DNA of 64,000 nt from Streptomyces noursei (lineage in GTDB: Bacteria > Actinomycetota > Actinomycetes > Streptomycetales > Streptomycetaceae), in NCBI RefSeq assembly GCF_016917755.1, contig NZ_CP070326.1, positions 620,001 through 684,000 on the forward strand. Reading direction: 5' to 3'. Shown here piece after piece: positions 24,985 to 33,756 of the stretch (position 1 is its first letter; each line of letters starts with the position of its first letter). The notes below the pieces were generated by a model that was given only the letters and a program-made list of their open reading frames with translations, had not been told where the DNA came from and searched no databases. The position numbers were made by a program, and so were the translations under genes.

Positions 24985-25270
24985 CGAAGTAGCCGGACGA
25001 GCTCCGTGAGTGGGCGGTGCGGATGGTGTTCGAAATACGAGAGCAGACCGGAACCAGCACCGGCTCGATCGCGAGGGTCGCCGACCAGTTCGGGATCAAT
25101 CGCGAAGCGGTGCGCAACTGGGCGCGCCAGGCCGAGGTCGATGACAGCAAGCGGCCTGGAACGAGTACCACAGACGCCCAGCGGATCGTCGAACTCAAAC
25201 GGGAGAACCGGGAACTCCGGCGGGCGAACGAGATCCTGAAGGCGGCGCCGGCTTTCTTCGTGCGGGAGCT
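24920..25270 (+). mobile_element. IS3-family remnant (left end and orfA), interrupted by a group II intron
   Basis: The left end TGAACCGCCCCGG begins at 24920 and is of the same type as the IS3 element near 50.15 kb. It is followed by an orfA that runs to the intron boundary at 25271. The orfB part and right end are missing; what follows the truncated intron is unrelated. Confidence 0.7.
24972..25270 (+). pseudogene. IS3-family transposase OrfA with nonsense codon, 3' end displaced by intron
   Basis: Reading from ATG 24972: MPAMTK, stop (TAG at 24990-24992), then in the same frame PDELREWAVRMVFEIREQTG, IARVADQFGINREAVRNWAR and a leucine-zipper end RIVELKRENRELRRANEILK then AAPAFFVREL. This is a standard IS3 OrfA HTH plus zipper. 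The early stop probably reflects a point mutation in a TAT/TAC codon. GTG 25017 could still start a shortened protein. Coding ends at the intron 5' boundary. Confidence 0.75.
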
Positions 25271-27258
25271 GTGCGCCACGAGGCGCGATGTTGATCGAGA
25301 GGTGGTGAAAGACCACACCCGTCGGGCCGTCGCAGCGGCCTGATCGAAGCCTGGGGGCAGCCCGATCCGGGGAACGCCGGGGAGGGTGGCAAGCGGCCCC
25401 GACAACAGCGGGACGTGCCGGAACTGCCAGACGGTGCGGGCCCGTTCGGCGAGGTCAGAAGGTGTAGCGAGAGCGAACCAGTGGTTGACGCCCCGTAACA
25501 GCGAAGCCGGGTCAAATCTGGTGGATATGGGCCGGTGCGCAGTGCGTGAGGGCTGGGCCTTTCGGGCCGGTCCTCAACTCCGAAGCCGTTTAGTTCCGTC
25601 GGTGGGGAGGCCACGTCGAAGGTCTGCGGCGTAGACGTGGCGATGCTGCCGGGGTAGAGCTGGGCACCTCCCTGACCGATCGATCACATGGTGAACGTGG
25701 GAACCATCCGCGGTCGCCCTCCTGCCGGATAGCCATTTCGGGGGCGGGCAGGTCCGTTGCCGGCTGAGGACCGTGGGATGGGGCGGAGGCCCCGTAGTAG
25801 TCGCGGGCGTGACGACCCGCCGTGGAGGCCGTGAGAGACGGCTGCAGGGCCAAGGGGGCCAGCAAGTCAGCAGTCGAGGCTGCTGGAATATCGGGAGGTT
25901 TTCGCTGGTGAATACCGACGAACTGGAGCACGCCGTATATATGGCGGAGCGACGGGTACTGAATATCCAGACCAAGCTGCACCGTTGGGCTCGTGGTGAT
26001 CCTCATCGCAGGTTCGACGACCTCTATAACCTCGTTGCCGATCCCGGCTTTCTTCTAGTGGCATGGGATCGAGTGCGGGGTAACAAGGGTGCCCGCACGG
26101 CTGGCGTGGACGGGCGAACGGCTCGTTCGGTCGAGGCCGGGCAGGGGGTCGGGGATTTTCTCGACGCTCTGCGGTCGCAGTTGAAGGACCGTAGTTTCCG
26201 CCCGCTTCCGGTTCGGGAGCGCATGATCCCGAAGGCAGGTGGGAGACTTCGCCGCCTGGGGATCGCGACCATCGCCGACCGGGTGGCCCAGGCATCATTG
26301 AAGCTGGTGTTGGAGCCGATTTTCGAGGCGGATTTCCTCCCGTGCTCCTACGGGTTCCGTCCGAATCGCCGGGCCCATGACGCGGTAGCCGAGGTGCGCT
26401 ACCTCGCCTCGCGACCACGCAATTATGAGTGGATCGTTGAGGGTGACATCACGGCCTGTTTCGACGAGATTTCACATTCGGCCCTGATGGACCGAGTGCG
26501 GCGTCGAGTTGGAGACAAGCGCGTACTGGACCTGGTGAAGGCATTCCTCAAGGCGGGCATCCTCGGTGAGGACCGTCTGCTGCGGGAGACCACTGCCGGA
26601 ACCCCACAGGGGTCGATCCTCTCGCCTTTGCTCAGCAACGTGGCGCTTTCCGTCCTGGACGAGTACATCGCCCAGGCGCCAGGAGGCCCCGGAGCTGGGA
26701 AGCTGGAACGAGCCAGACGACACCGTCACGGTCTGCCCACCTATCACCTTGTGCGATACGCGGACGACTGGTGCCTGATGGTATTCGGTTCCCAAGCGGA
26801 TGCCGAAGTTCTGCGCGAGGAGATCGCAGAGGTCTTGTCCACGATGGGGTTGCGCCTATCACCGGAGAAGACCCTGATCACCCATATCGAGGAAGGGCTG
26901 GATTTTCTCGGGTGGCACCTCCAGCGCCACCGCAAGAGAGGAACCAGCCAGCACTACGTCTATACATACCCCGCAAAGAAGGCCGTCCAGGCCGTGAAGC
27001 GGAAAGTGAAGACGCTGTGCCGAGAGGTCGAAGTGAATCAACCGTTGGACGACCTGCTGCGTCGACTGAATATGGCGTTGCGGGGCTGGTGTGCCTACTT
27101 CCGGCCCGGGGTGTCCTCTGTGACCTTCGCCTACTTGAGCCACTACGTGTGGCAGACGGTATGGCGATGGATGCGGCGCAAACACCGCCGGTCCACCTGG
27201 AAGGAAATCCGCAACCGTTACTGCGGCGGTGGATGGTGGCCCGCCAGTGAGAACAGGG
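25271..27258 (+). mobile_element. Group II intron, 3'-truncated (domains V/VI missing)
   Basis: The intron begins with GTGCGCCACGAGGCGCG, the consensus-type 5' end, identical over 18 bases to the second intron at 55125. The body follows the same order as the second copy up to the reverse transcriptase gene. Near 27258, after WWPASENREL, similarity to the second intron stops, and no domain V hairpin or 3' AY end follows. The junction lies next to the aromatic operon, so a deletion removed the intron 3' end and IS orfB. The intron should be unable to splice. Confidence 0.8.
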
Positions 27259-27290
27259 AGCTGTTGGTCACGTCCGCTGGAGTGGTGTAG
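25908..27290 (+). CDS. ltrA: Group II intron reverse transcriptase/maturase, C-terminus altered
   Basis: A 460-residue intron-encoded protein from GTG 25908, which follows GGGAGG. RT blocks include NKGARTAGVDG, RPLPVRERMIPKAGGRLRRL, LPCSYGFRPNRRAHDAV, VEGDITACFDEISH, GTPQGSILSPLLSN and the catalytic LVRYADDWCLMV (YADD). The maturase X domain reads LNMALRGWCAYFRPGVSSVT through RRKHRRSTWKEIRNRYCGGG. No HNH endonuclease domain is present. The last residues (LVTSAGVV) differ from the sister protein at 55737 and come from the deletion junction. Confidence 0.92.
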   Translation: MNTDELEHAVYMAERRVLNIQTKLHRWARGDPHRRFDDLYNLVADPGFLLVAWDRVRGNKGARTAGVDGRTARSVEAGQGVGDFLDALRSQLKDRSFRPLPVRERMIPKAGGRLRRLGIATIADRVAQASLKLVLEPIFEADFLPCSYGFRPNRRAHDAVAEVRYLASRPRNYEWIVEGDITACFDEISHSALMDRVRRRVGDKRVLDLVKAFLKAGILGEDRLLRETTAGTPQGSILSPLLSNVALSVLDEYIAQAPGGPGAGKLERARRHRHGLPTYHLVRYADDWCLMVFGSQADAEVLREEIAEVLSTMGLRLSPEKTLITHIEEGLDFLGWHLQRHRKRGTSQHYVYTYPAKKAVQAVKRKVKTLCREVEVNQPLDDLLRRLNMALRGWCAYFRPGVSSVTFAYLSHYVWQTVWRWMRRKHRRSTWKEIRNRYCGGGWWPASENRELLVTSAGVV

Positions 27291-27328
27291 CCGCCGCGTC
27301 CGTCAACTCGCCTCGCACTGACACAGAA

Positions 27329-28861
27329 TCACCCTCGGAAACGCCCGCAGGAGCTCGGTGCGGGCAGGAGCCCGCACAGGGCCTTCGGGTCAGGTGCGGT
27401 GCGTTGGACGGTGCCGTCGGGGCGGACCAGTGCCGCTGCGGTGTGGCCCCGGCGGAGCCAGCGGTGCAGGGCGGTGCCGGGCGGGGCGGTGACCAGGACA
27501 CCGCCGCGGTCGTGGACCTTGGAGCGCAGTGCGGGCGTGACGGCTGCGGAGGTGACCAGCGCGTAGCGGCCCGCGGCCAGGTCGTCGAAGCGTCGGCCGT
27601 CCGGCAACGGGGCGTTGGGGCACAGACGTCCCGCGAGGCCGAGCCCGAGCCGTCCGCGGTCGACCAGGGCTGAGCGGCGCAGGGCCGGGGTGCAGCTGTC
27701 GAGAATGCGATTGCTCAGGCCGGGAAGCCGGTGCAGGTGGGGTGCGAGCAGACGGCGAAGCGCACTGCCGGTATCCCCGCCCGCGGTCATGGCGGTGCCG
27801 ACCAGTTTGGCGAGGGTGATCATCGAGCGGGCGTGGGGCTTGCGTTCGGCCTCGTAGCTGTCCAGCACGTGTTCGGGGAGGCGGCCGTCGAGGACGGCGG
27901 CGAGCTTCCAGGTGAGGTTGGCGGCGTCGCGCAGGCCCGCGCCCATGCCCTGGCCGATGAAGGGCGGCGTGAGGTGGGCTGCGTCGCCGAGCAGGAAGAG
28001 ACGCTGCTTGCGCCAGTGGTCGGCGATCTGGGCGCGGAAGGTGTACTCGGCCGTGCGCACGATCTCCAGTTGCTCCGCGGGGAGGTCGCCGGTCCAGGGT
28101 CGGATGAGGGGGTGCAGGCGGGTCATGTCGCGGTAGTCGTCGGCGTGTTCACAGGAGAGGAGCTGGAACTCCCAGCGGTGGCGGCGCTCGCCGATGCGCA
28201 TGTAGGTGGCGGCACGCGCCGGGTCGCAGACCTGGTGCACGCCCTCCCACTGGGCCAGGTCGGCGTCGGTGGCGAGGTCGACGACCAGCCAGCGTTGTGT
28301 GAAGGCCAGGTCGTGCATGGTGGAGCCGATCGTCGCGCGGGTCAGGCTGTTCGCGCCGTCGCAGCCGAGCACGTACCCGGCGGTCACGGTGCCGGCTTCG
28401 CCGGTGCTCCGGTCGGTGAGTCGGACTCGTACTGGCCCTCCGTCGGACTGCTCGATCGCGGTGATCTCCACGTTGCCGCGCAGGGTGACGGTCGGGTGCC
28501 GTTCGAGGTTGGCGCGCAGCAGCTCCTCCAGTTGGGGCTGGTCGAACATGTTGGCCTCGGGGTGGCCGTGGCGGCCCAGGTCGGCGCCGCGCCGGAACTC
28601 GGCCAGCACCCGCAGGTCGCGGTCCAGGAGCCGCAGGCCGTGGGCGGGGCGGGAGATCGCGGCGAACTCCTCGGCGACGCCGAGGCGGGCGAGCAGCCGG
28701 TAGATCTCGTCGTCCAGGTGGACCGCCCGCGGCAGTGGGTAGACCGATTCCCAGCGGTCCAGCACGAGGGTCTCGATGCCGTACTGGCCCAGCAGTGTCG
28801 CCGCGGCCAGCCCGGTGGGGCCGGCGCCGATGACGACGACCGGGACGGCGCGGACGGTCAT
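27329..28861 (-). CDS. FAD-dependent aromatic hydroxylase (MhpA/PHBH-like class A monooxygenase)
   Basis: A 510-residue flavoprotein monooxygenase that hydroxylates phenolic rings with NAD(P)H and O2. Motifs: the GxGxxG at VVVIGAGPTGLAAATLLGQ, the DG motif in YVLGCDGANSLTRATIG, and the FAD ribityl motif LFLLGDAAHLTPPFIGQGMG then AGLRDAANLTWKLA. The C-terminal thioredoxin-like domain is shortened but present. Closest by pattern to 3-(3-hydroxyphenyl)propionate hydroxylases. It is the last gene of a four-gene coupled operon and overlaps the ligase gene by 4 bp. Its stop lies only some 40-70 bp from the intron junction. Confidence 0.88.
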   Translation of the reverse strand: MTVRAVPVVVIGAGPTGLAAATLLGQYGIETLVLDRWESVYPLPRAVHLDDEIYRLLARLGVAEEFAAISRPAHGLRLLDRDLRVLAEFRRGADLGRHGHPEANMFDQPQLEELLRANLERHPTVTLRGNVEITAIEQSDGGPVRVRLTDRSTGEAGTVTAGYVLGCDGANSLTRATIGSTMHDLAFTQRWLVVDLATDADLAQWEGVHQVCDPARAATYMRIGERRHRWEFQLLSCEHADDYRDMTRLHPLIRPWTGDLPAEQLEIVRTAEYTFRAQIADHWRKQRLFLLGDAAHLTPPFIGQGMGAGLRDAANLTWKLAAVLDGRLPEHVLDSYEAERKPHARSMITLAKLVGTAMTAGGDTGSALRRLLAPHLHRLPGLSNRILDSCTPALRRSALVDRGRLGLGLAGRLCPNAPLPDGRRFDDLAAGRYALVTSAAVTPALRSKVHDRGGVLVTAPPGTALHRWLRRGHTAAALVRPDGTVQRTAPDPKALCGLLPAPSSCGRFRG

Positions 28862-30753
28862 GACATCACCGGTCCGGGCGTCGGCCGGGACCAGATCCAG
28901 CGCAGGGCGTACTGGTCGAGGACCGCGCTGATGGCCTCGCGGTCACCGGTGCCGGGGGTGACGGACACGAGGACGGAGCCGTCCTCGATCGCCGCGTCGA
29001 CGTGGGTATCGTGGCCGTGGGCGGCCAGGGCCTCCACGACGGCGAGTCGGGTGGCGTCGGCTCGCAGGGCGAGTTTGTAGGGCTTGCCGACATCGGTGAC
29101 CGGCAGCGCGGTGCGGACGGTGACGGTCTTCGGCGCGGCCGCGGCTTCCGGGACGTGTTCGGCGGCCCACTGGCGGAGCTCGTCCTCGCTCACGTCCGCT
29201 TCCGGCGCGAGGGTCACGTACGCCACCGGGAGCTCGCCCGCGTGCGGGTCTGGGCGTCCGACCGCGCCGGCGCCGGTGACGTGCGGGTGGGCGAGCAGCG
29301 CGTCCTCGATGACGGCCGGGGCGATGTTGTGGCCGCCACGGATGATCAGGTCCTTGGCGCGGCCGGCCAGATGGACGAACCCGTCGGCGTCGAGACGGGC
29401 CAGGTCGCCGGTGTCGAGCCAGCCGTCCACGAGCTTGCCAAGGCCGTCGAGGACCGGACGGCCTCGGTCGTCGCGGCCGGTGACGTAACCGGCGAACACG
29501 GTTGGGCCGCCGATCGCGAGCAGGCCGGTCTGCCCGGCGGGGAGCTCCGTCCACGAGTCCGGGTGGACGACCTTCACGTGCTGGTAGGGCATGCGCTGCC
29601 CGACAGCGCCGGGGCGCGGCGCGTCGGGGAAGCCGCGGGCGCTGGCGCAGGTGGCCTCGGTCAGGCCGTAGCCCTCGATCAGCGTCACCTTGGTGTGGGC
29701 CTCGAACGCGGTGCGGACGGCGTCGGGCAGCGGCGACGCGCCGACCATGGCGTGCCGCAGGCTGCTGATGTCCGCCGCGCCGACGGGGCATTGGGCGAGC
29801 ACCTGGTAGACGGTCGGTACCGCGCTCATGGCGGTGATGCCGTAGTGCTCGACGATCGACCAGAACTCGGCGTACAGGGCCGGTTCGCGATAGCCGAGTG
29901 GGCCTGCCCACACCACCTGCTGGCCCTTGAACAGCGGCGCCAGCAGCGTGACGACCAGGGCGTTGACGTGGAACAGGGGAAGGGCGGCGAAGATGGCGGC
30001 GTCGCCGTCGAGCATCGAGTTGGCGGCGATCATCCAGGCGTTGGCGACCTCGCCCGCGTGGGTGTGGGCCGCGAGCTTCGGGGTCCCCGTCGTGCCCCCG
30101 GTGTGGAAGAACGCCGCCAGGTCACCTGCTGCGGGCGCCTCGCCCTCGAAGCCGGACGCGTCGTGGTCCCGGGACAGCTCCGCCAGTTCGCCGACCAGCA
30201 CTCCGGCGAGTCCCGGCAGCGGCACCGAAGGGGCCTGCGCCCCCGTGGGGCGGAGCACCAGGATCGCGTCCAGCGCGCCGGTCAGCTCGGGGACCTTCGC
30301 CCACACCTCCGGGGCCAGCTCCGGTCCTGCGGCGATGAGGACCCGAGCGCCGGAGCGCCGCAGCAGCTCGCCCAGGTGGGCCGGGGCGAGTGCGCCGTTG
30401 AGCGGCGCGGCGATCCCGGCGAGCTGGGCGGCCAGAGTGGCCGGTATGAGTTCCGCGCAGTTGGGCGCCATCAGGGCTACGGCGTCGCCGCGCCGCACCC
30501 CGAGACGGTGCAGCAGGTTCGCGTAGCGGTGCACCCGCTCCAGCAGGCCGGCGAACGTCAACCGCGCCGGCCCGCGCCACCGGGCAGCGTTGGGCAGCAC
30601 CGTCAGGGCGGTGCGGTCCGGCCAGGTGCTCGCCGCGCGCACGAGCAGGTCGTACGTCGAGCCGGGCAGACTTCGCGTCTCCAGCGGGATCGCCTCGATC
30701 GAGGGCAGGTCGTCGGGGCCGCGGTAGCGGGGCCACAGCAGGTCCTCGGTCAC
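28858..30753 (-). CDS. AMP-dependent acyl-CoA synthetase/ligase
   Basis: A 631-residue ANL-superfamily enzyme activating a carboxylate, probably an aromatic or aliphatic acid, as AMP then CoA ester. Motifs: FFHTGGTTGTPKLAAHTH (P-loop), LIEGYGLTEATCASARG, WLDTGDLARLDADGFVHLAG and the C-terminal catalytic Lys in VTDVGKPYKLALR. GTG 30753 overlaps the upstream FAH stop (GTGA), giving VTEDLLWPRY as start. In this context it may load the ring substrate or cleavage product for degradation. Confidence 0.9.
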   Translation of the reverse strand: MTEDLLWPRYRGPDDLPSIEAIPLETRSLPGSTYDLLVRAASTWPDRTALTVLPNAARWRGPARLTFAGLLERVHRYANLLHRLGVRRGDAVALMAPNCAELIPATLAAQLAGIAAPLNGALAPAHLGELLRRSGARVLIAAGPELAPEVWAKVPELTGALDAILVLRPTGAQAPSVPLPGLAGVLVGELAELSRDHDASGFEGEAPAAGDLAAFFHTGGTTGTPKLAAHTHAGEVANAWMIAANSMLDGDAAIFAALPLFHVNALVVTLLAPLFKGQQVVWAGPLGYREPALYAEFWSIVEHYGITAMSAVPTVYQVLAQCPVGAADISSLRHAMVGASPLPDAVRTAFEAHTKVTLIEGYGLTEATCASARGFPDAPRPGAVGQRMPYQHVKVVHPDSWTELPAGQTGLLAIGGPTVFAGYVTGRDDRGRPVLDGLGKLVDGWLDTGDLARLDADGFVHLAGRAKDLIIRGGHNIAPAVIEDALLAHPHVTGAGAVGRPDPHAGELPVAYVTLAPEADVSEDELRQWAAEHVPEAAAAPKTVTVRTALPVTDVGKPYKLALRADATRLAVVEALAAHGHDTHVDAAIEDGSVLVSVTPGTGDREAISAVLDQYALRWIWSRPTPGPVMS

Positions 30754-31691
30754 CGCGCGTACCTCACCGTCGTGCGCTGGCGGCCCAGGTCGAGCTTGCC
30801 GTCGTCGGTGGCGACGGCGGCCTCCACCAGGTCGCCGTCCCGCAGGTACTTGGGGTTCTTGGCCTGGGCTTTGAAGAAGAGTCGCCACTTAGTCGCGGCC
30901 GGCAGCAGCGAGCCCAGGATCTCGACCGGCTTGGGCGGCGCGCTGAGCGCGGTGCCGACGGGGGTGCCGGTGAGCAGCAGGTCGCCGGGGTCCAGCCGTT
31001 GGAAGCCGGTGAGCGCCTGGAGGGCCTTGAGAGGCCGGTGGATCATGTCGGAGGCGGGCATGTCCTGCCGCAGTTCGCCGTTGACCCACAGGCGTAGCCG
31101 CAGCTCGGCGAACCGGTCGAGGTCGCCTTTCTCCAGCAGCACCAGCGCCGGCCCGGTGGGGGTGAACGTGGGGTAGGACTTGGCCTCGTAGAACTGGGTC
31201 TTGGGCAGTTGCAGGTCCCGGGCGGAGACGTCGTTGGTGACCACGAGGGCGGCGATGTGGTCGGCGAGGTTCGCGGCGGAGACCCGGGTGCCGACCGGGA
31301 GCGGTGCGCCGATGACGAGGCCGATCTCCACTTCGTAGTCGAGCAGCCGGACGTGGGCGGGCTTGACGATGCCCTCGTACGGGCCGCTGATCGATCCGGA
31401 TGCCTTGCGGAAGAACGCGAGCGGGACGCTCTTCGGAGCAAGGCCCGCATCGGCCGCGTGCGAGGCGAAGTTCGCCATCTGGGCCACGACCCGGCACCCT
31501 GGGGTGACCGGTGAGAGCACCACGAGGTCGGCGACCGGAACGCCGGCGTCGGTGCTGTGCACGGCGGCGGTGACGGCGTCCCGGTCGGCCAGCAGTTCGG
31601 CGGTGGTGACGGCCGCGGTCCGGACGTGGACGGCGCGCTGATCGCGGACGGCGTACCAGCCGTCGGCGGTGCGCAGGACGTTGACGCTCAT
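30750..31691 (-). CDS. Fumarylacetoacetate hydrolase-family protein
   Basis: A 313-residue FAH-fold enzyme (2-keto-4-pentenoate hydratase or acylpyruvase type). Family marks: MANFASHAADAG and FFRKASGSISGPYEGI, the metal Glu pair in DYEVEIGLVIG, then TNDVSARDLQLPKTQFYEAK, SYPTFTPTGPALV and LLLTGTPVGTAL. ATG 31691 overlaps the dioxygenase stop. In the pathway it would act on the product of extradiol ring cleavage; a dedicated C-C hydrolase of the alpha/beta type is not in the operon. Confidence 0.9.
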   Translation of the reverse strand: MSVNVLRTADGWYAVRDQRAVHVRTAAVTTAELLADRDAVTAAVHSTDAGVPVADLVVLSPVTPGCRVVAQMANFASHAADAGLAPKSVPLAFFRKASGSISGPYEGIVKPAHVRLLDYEVEIGLVIGAPLPVGTRVSAANLADHIAALVVTNDVSARDLQLPKTQFYEAKSYPTFTPTGPALVLLEKGDLDRFAELRLRLWVNGELRQDMPASDMIHRPLKALQALTGFQRLDPGDLLLTGTPVGTALSAPPKPVEILGSLLPAATKWRLFFKAQAKNPKYLRDGDLVEAAVATDDGKLDLGRQRTTVRYAR

Positions 31692-32833
31692 CGGTTCATC
31701 GCTTTCATCAGGCCCAGCAGGCGGCCGGGGTCGATCTCGTTGTCGGCGCGCAGTGCGCGCACGACCTCGCGGATGAGGGCGGGGGTGGGGTTGGCTCCGA
31801 GGAAGTCGCGGGTGGCGGGCGGGCCCCACTGGGCCAGGCCGCTCGCGGACATCGGGGCCCAGCCGGGTTCCAGGTCGCAGTCGAAGAGGTCGCCGTCGGC
31901 GAAGTGCTCGACCATCAGCTTGTCCGGGTCGCGCCAGTAGTCGAAGAGCTGGCTTCCCTGGATGTGCCGGCCGATGCCCCAGCTGCGCTTGTAGCCGCGC
32001 TCGGCGAGGTACTGCCCTCCGGCGGCGATCGCGTCGAGGTCGGTGACCTGGTAGGCGGAGTGGACGTAGCCCGTGCGCGGGCCCAGGTGCATCGCGAGGG
32101 TGTGGTGGTCGACCGGGGTGCTGCCCTGGTCGCAGCGGATGAACGCCATGGTGGGTCCGCGGTCGCGCTGGCCGTCCAGGAACAGGAAGTCGCTGACGAT
32201 CAGGCCGAGGGTGTCCAGGTACCAGTCCAGGGCCTGAGTGAACCTCGGCGTCTCCAGGACCACGTGGCCGAGCCGCTGGATGCGGGCGGGTGCGCGGGGC
32301 GGGCGCTGGGTGGCGTTGGTCCGGGCCCGGCGGCCGCCGAAGTTGAGGGGGAGCGGGGGCTGTTCGGGCATGGCCGGGAGCTGCTCGGTGCCGCGGACGA
32401 CGCGGACCGGGAAGCCGGACGGGTCGGTCAGGTCCACGACCTGCCCGCCGCCGAACTCCCGGAAGTCGCGGACCGGATGGCTGGTGGCGCGGGCCAGGCG
32501 GTCGAGGTCTGCGCGCTCGGCGGCACGGAATGCCGGGCCGAGGAACCGTGAGGCACGGCCGTGGCGCACTACCACGCACGCCGAGCCGGGCAGGGTGCCG
32601 CGCAGGTACAGCGCCCGGCCGGTGCGCGCGGCGACGGCGAAGCCGAAGTCGCGGGCGAACACCTCGGCGCGGGCCAGATCGGGTTTCTCGAACTCCAGCC
32701 AGGCCAGGTCCGCCACTTTGATCACGGGCTGCCGGGCGCGGCCGGGATGTTCCCCGCGCAGCGGCCCGTGCTCGCTGTGCAGGTCCTGGTGTGCGGTGGT
32801 GGGTCCGGGCGGGCGGGCTCGGTCGTCCGACAT
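31688..32833 (-). CDS. Extradiol (type I, VOC-fold) ring-cleavage dioxygenase
   Basis: A 381-residue two-domain dioxygenase of the 2,3-dihydroxybiphenyl/catechol 2,3-dioxygenase type. The catalytic domain carries the His-His-Glu triad: RLGHVVLETPRF, DHHTLAMHLGPR and DKLMVEHFADGDLFD. Start ATG 32833 is chosen over the longer frame because the residues before it are unlike the family and overlap the operator region. First gene of the operon, divergent from the TetR gene. It would cleave a catechol made by the flavin hydroxylase encoded downstream. Confidence 0.9.
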   Translation of the reverse strand: MSDDRARPPGPTTAHQDLHSEHGPLRGEHPGRARQPVIKVADLAWLEFEKPDLARAEVFARDFGFAVAARTGRALYLRGTLPGSACVVVRHGRASRFLGPAFRAAERADLDRLARATSHPVRDFREFGGGQVVDLTDPSGFPVRVVRGTEQLPAMPEQPPLPLNFGGRRARTNATQRPPRAPARIQRLGHVVLETPRFTQALDWYLDTLGLIVSDFLFLDGQRDRGPTMAFIRCDQGSTPVDHHTLAMHLGPRTGYVHSAYQVTDLDAIAAGGQYLAERGYKRSWGIGRHIQGSQLFDYWRDPDKLMVEHFADGDLFDCDLEPGWAPMSASGLAQWGPPATRDFLGANPTPALIREVVRALRADNEIDPGRLLGLMKAMNR

Positions 32834-32869
32834 AGGGGCTCCGTTAGTGGTGGCTCGAACGGACACGCT

Positions 32870-32956
32870 TCTGATGAGAAACTCTGAACTGATAGAAGCA
32901 TCAGACTTGAGGGACCCGATCGTCAAGCGCCGGAGTGATGGAATCATCAGATCTGA
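32870..32956. promoter_or_regulatory. Palindromic operator candidates between dioxygenase operon and TetR gene
   Basis: TCTGATG (32870-32876) faces CATCAGA (32899-32905), and a third copy CATCAGA (32945-32951) overlaps a perfect 10-bp palindrome TCAGATCTGA (32947-32956). They lie in the 142-bp divergent gap, positioned to cover both promoters, as expected for TetR self-control. Confidence 0.65.
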
Positions 32957-32975
32957 ATGCGCCTAGACTGGCGAG

Positions 32976-33623
32976 ATGCAGAACCAGCCCGACACCACCG
33001 TCGGCCCGGCGAGTGCGAACCGCTTCGAACGCCGCCGGGCACGCACCCGCCAGGCGCTGATCGGCGCCGCGCGGCAGATCCTGGCCGAGACCGGCGAGAC
33101 CTCGGCCAGCATCCAGGAGATCGCCGACCGCGCCGACGTGGGCTTCGGCACGTTCTACAACCACTTCGAGACCAAGAACGACCTCTTCGACGCCGCGGTC
33201 GGCGACGCCTTGGAGGAGTACGGCCAGCTGCTCGACGGTGCCACCGAGGGCATCGACGACCCCGCCGCTGTCTTCGCCGCCAGCATCCGCCTCACGCTTC
33301 GGCTGGCCGCCTCGCATCCCGAGATCACCCAGATCCTGCGGCTGCGCGGCTTGCCCCACATCAACGCCGCCACCGGGCTCGGGCCGCGCGCCCTGCGCGA
33401 CCTGGAGGTCGGCAAGGCATCCGGCCGCTTCACCTTCGAAGACCCGCTCGTGGCCCTGTCCGCGGTCGGCGGCGCGCTGATCGGCCTGATCCAGCTCAAC
33501 TCGGCGCGCGATCTCGACGCGGAGGCCGGTCAGCAGATGGCCGAGATGATCCTGCGCATGCTCGGACTCCCGGCGGACGAGGCCCACGAGATCTCCACCC
33601 GTTCCCTGCCCGACCTGCCCTGA
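32976..33623 (+). CDS. TetR-family transcriptional regulator
   Basis: A 215-residue TetR regulator. The HTH is RRARTRQALIGAARQILAET through ASIQEIADRADVGFGTFYNH, then FETKNDLFDAAVGDAL. The C-terminal ligand domain is helical. The divergent position and the palindromes in the gap suggest that it represses the aromatic operon and is relieved by a pathway substrate. Confidence 0.93.
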   Translation: MQNQPDTTVGPASANRFERRRARTRQALIGAARQILAETGETSASIQEIADRADVGFGTFYNHFETKNDLFDAAVGDALEEYGQLLDGATEGIDDPAAVFAASIRLTLRLAASHPEITQILRLRGLPHINAATGLGPRALRDLEVGKASGRFTFEDPLVALSAVGGALIGLIQLNSARDLDAEAGQQMAEMILRMLGLPADEAHEISTRSLPDLP

Positions 33624-33654
33624 CCTCGGCGGGCCCCGCCGTCGCATGCCCGCC

Positions 33655-33689
33655 CAGGCCCCCGCGCCGATGCCCGGCGCGGGGGCCTG
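33655..33689. terminator. Bidirectional hairpin between convergent genes
   Basis: CAGGCCCCCGCGCCG and its perfect complement are separated by five bases, between the TetR gene (plus) and the DUF3298-like gene (minus). Confidence 0.8.
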
Positions 33690-33756
33690 CCGCACTTCCG
33701 GCCACACAGGACACACCGGCGACCGGCACTGATGGATGGCTCGTAGCGCCCTCGGT

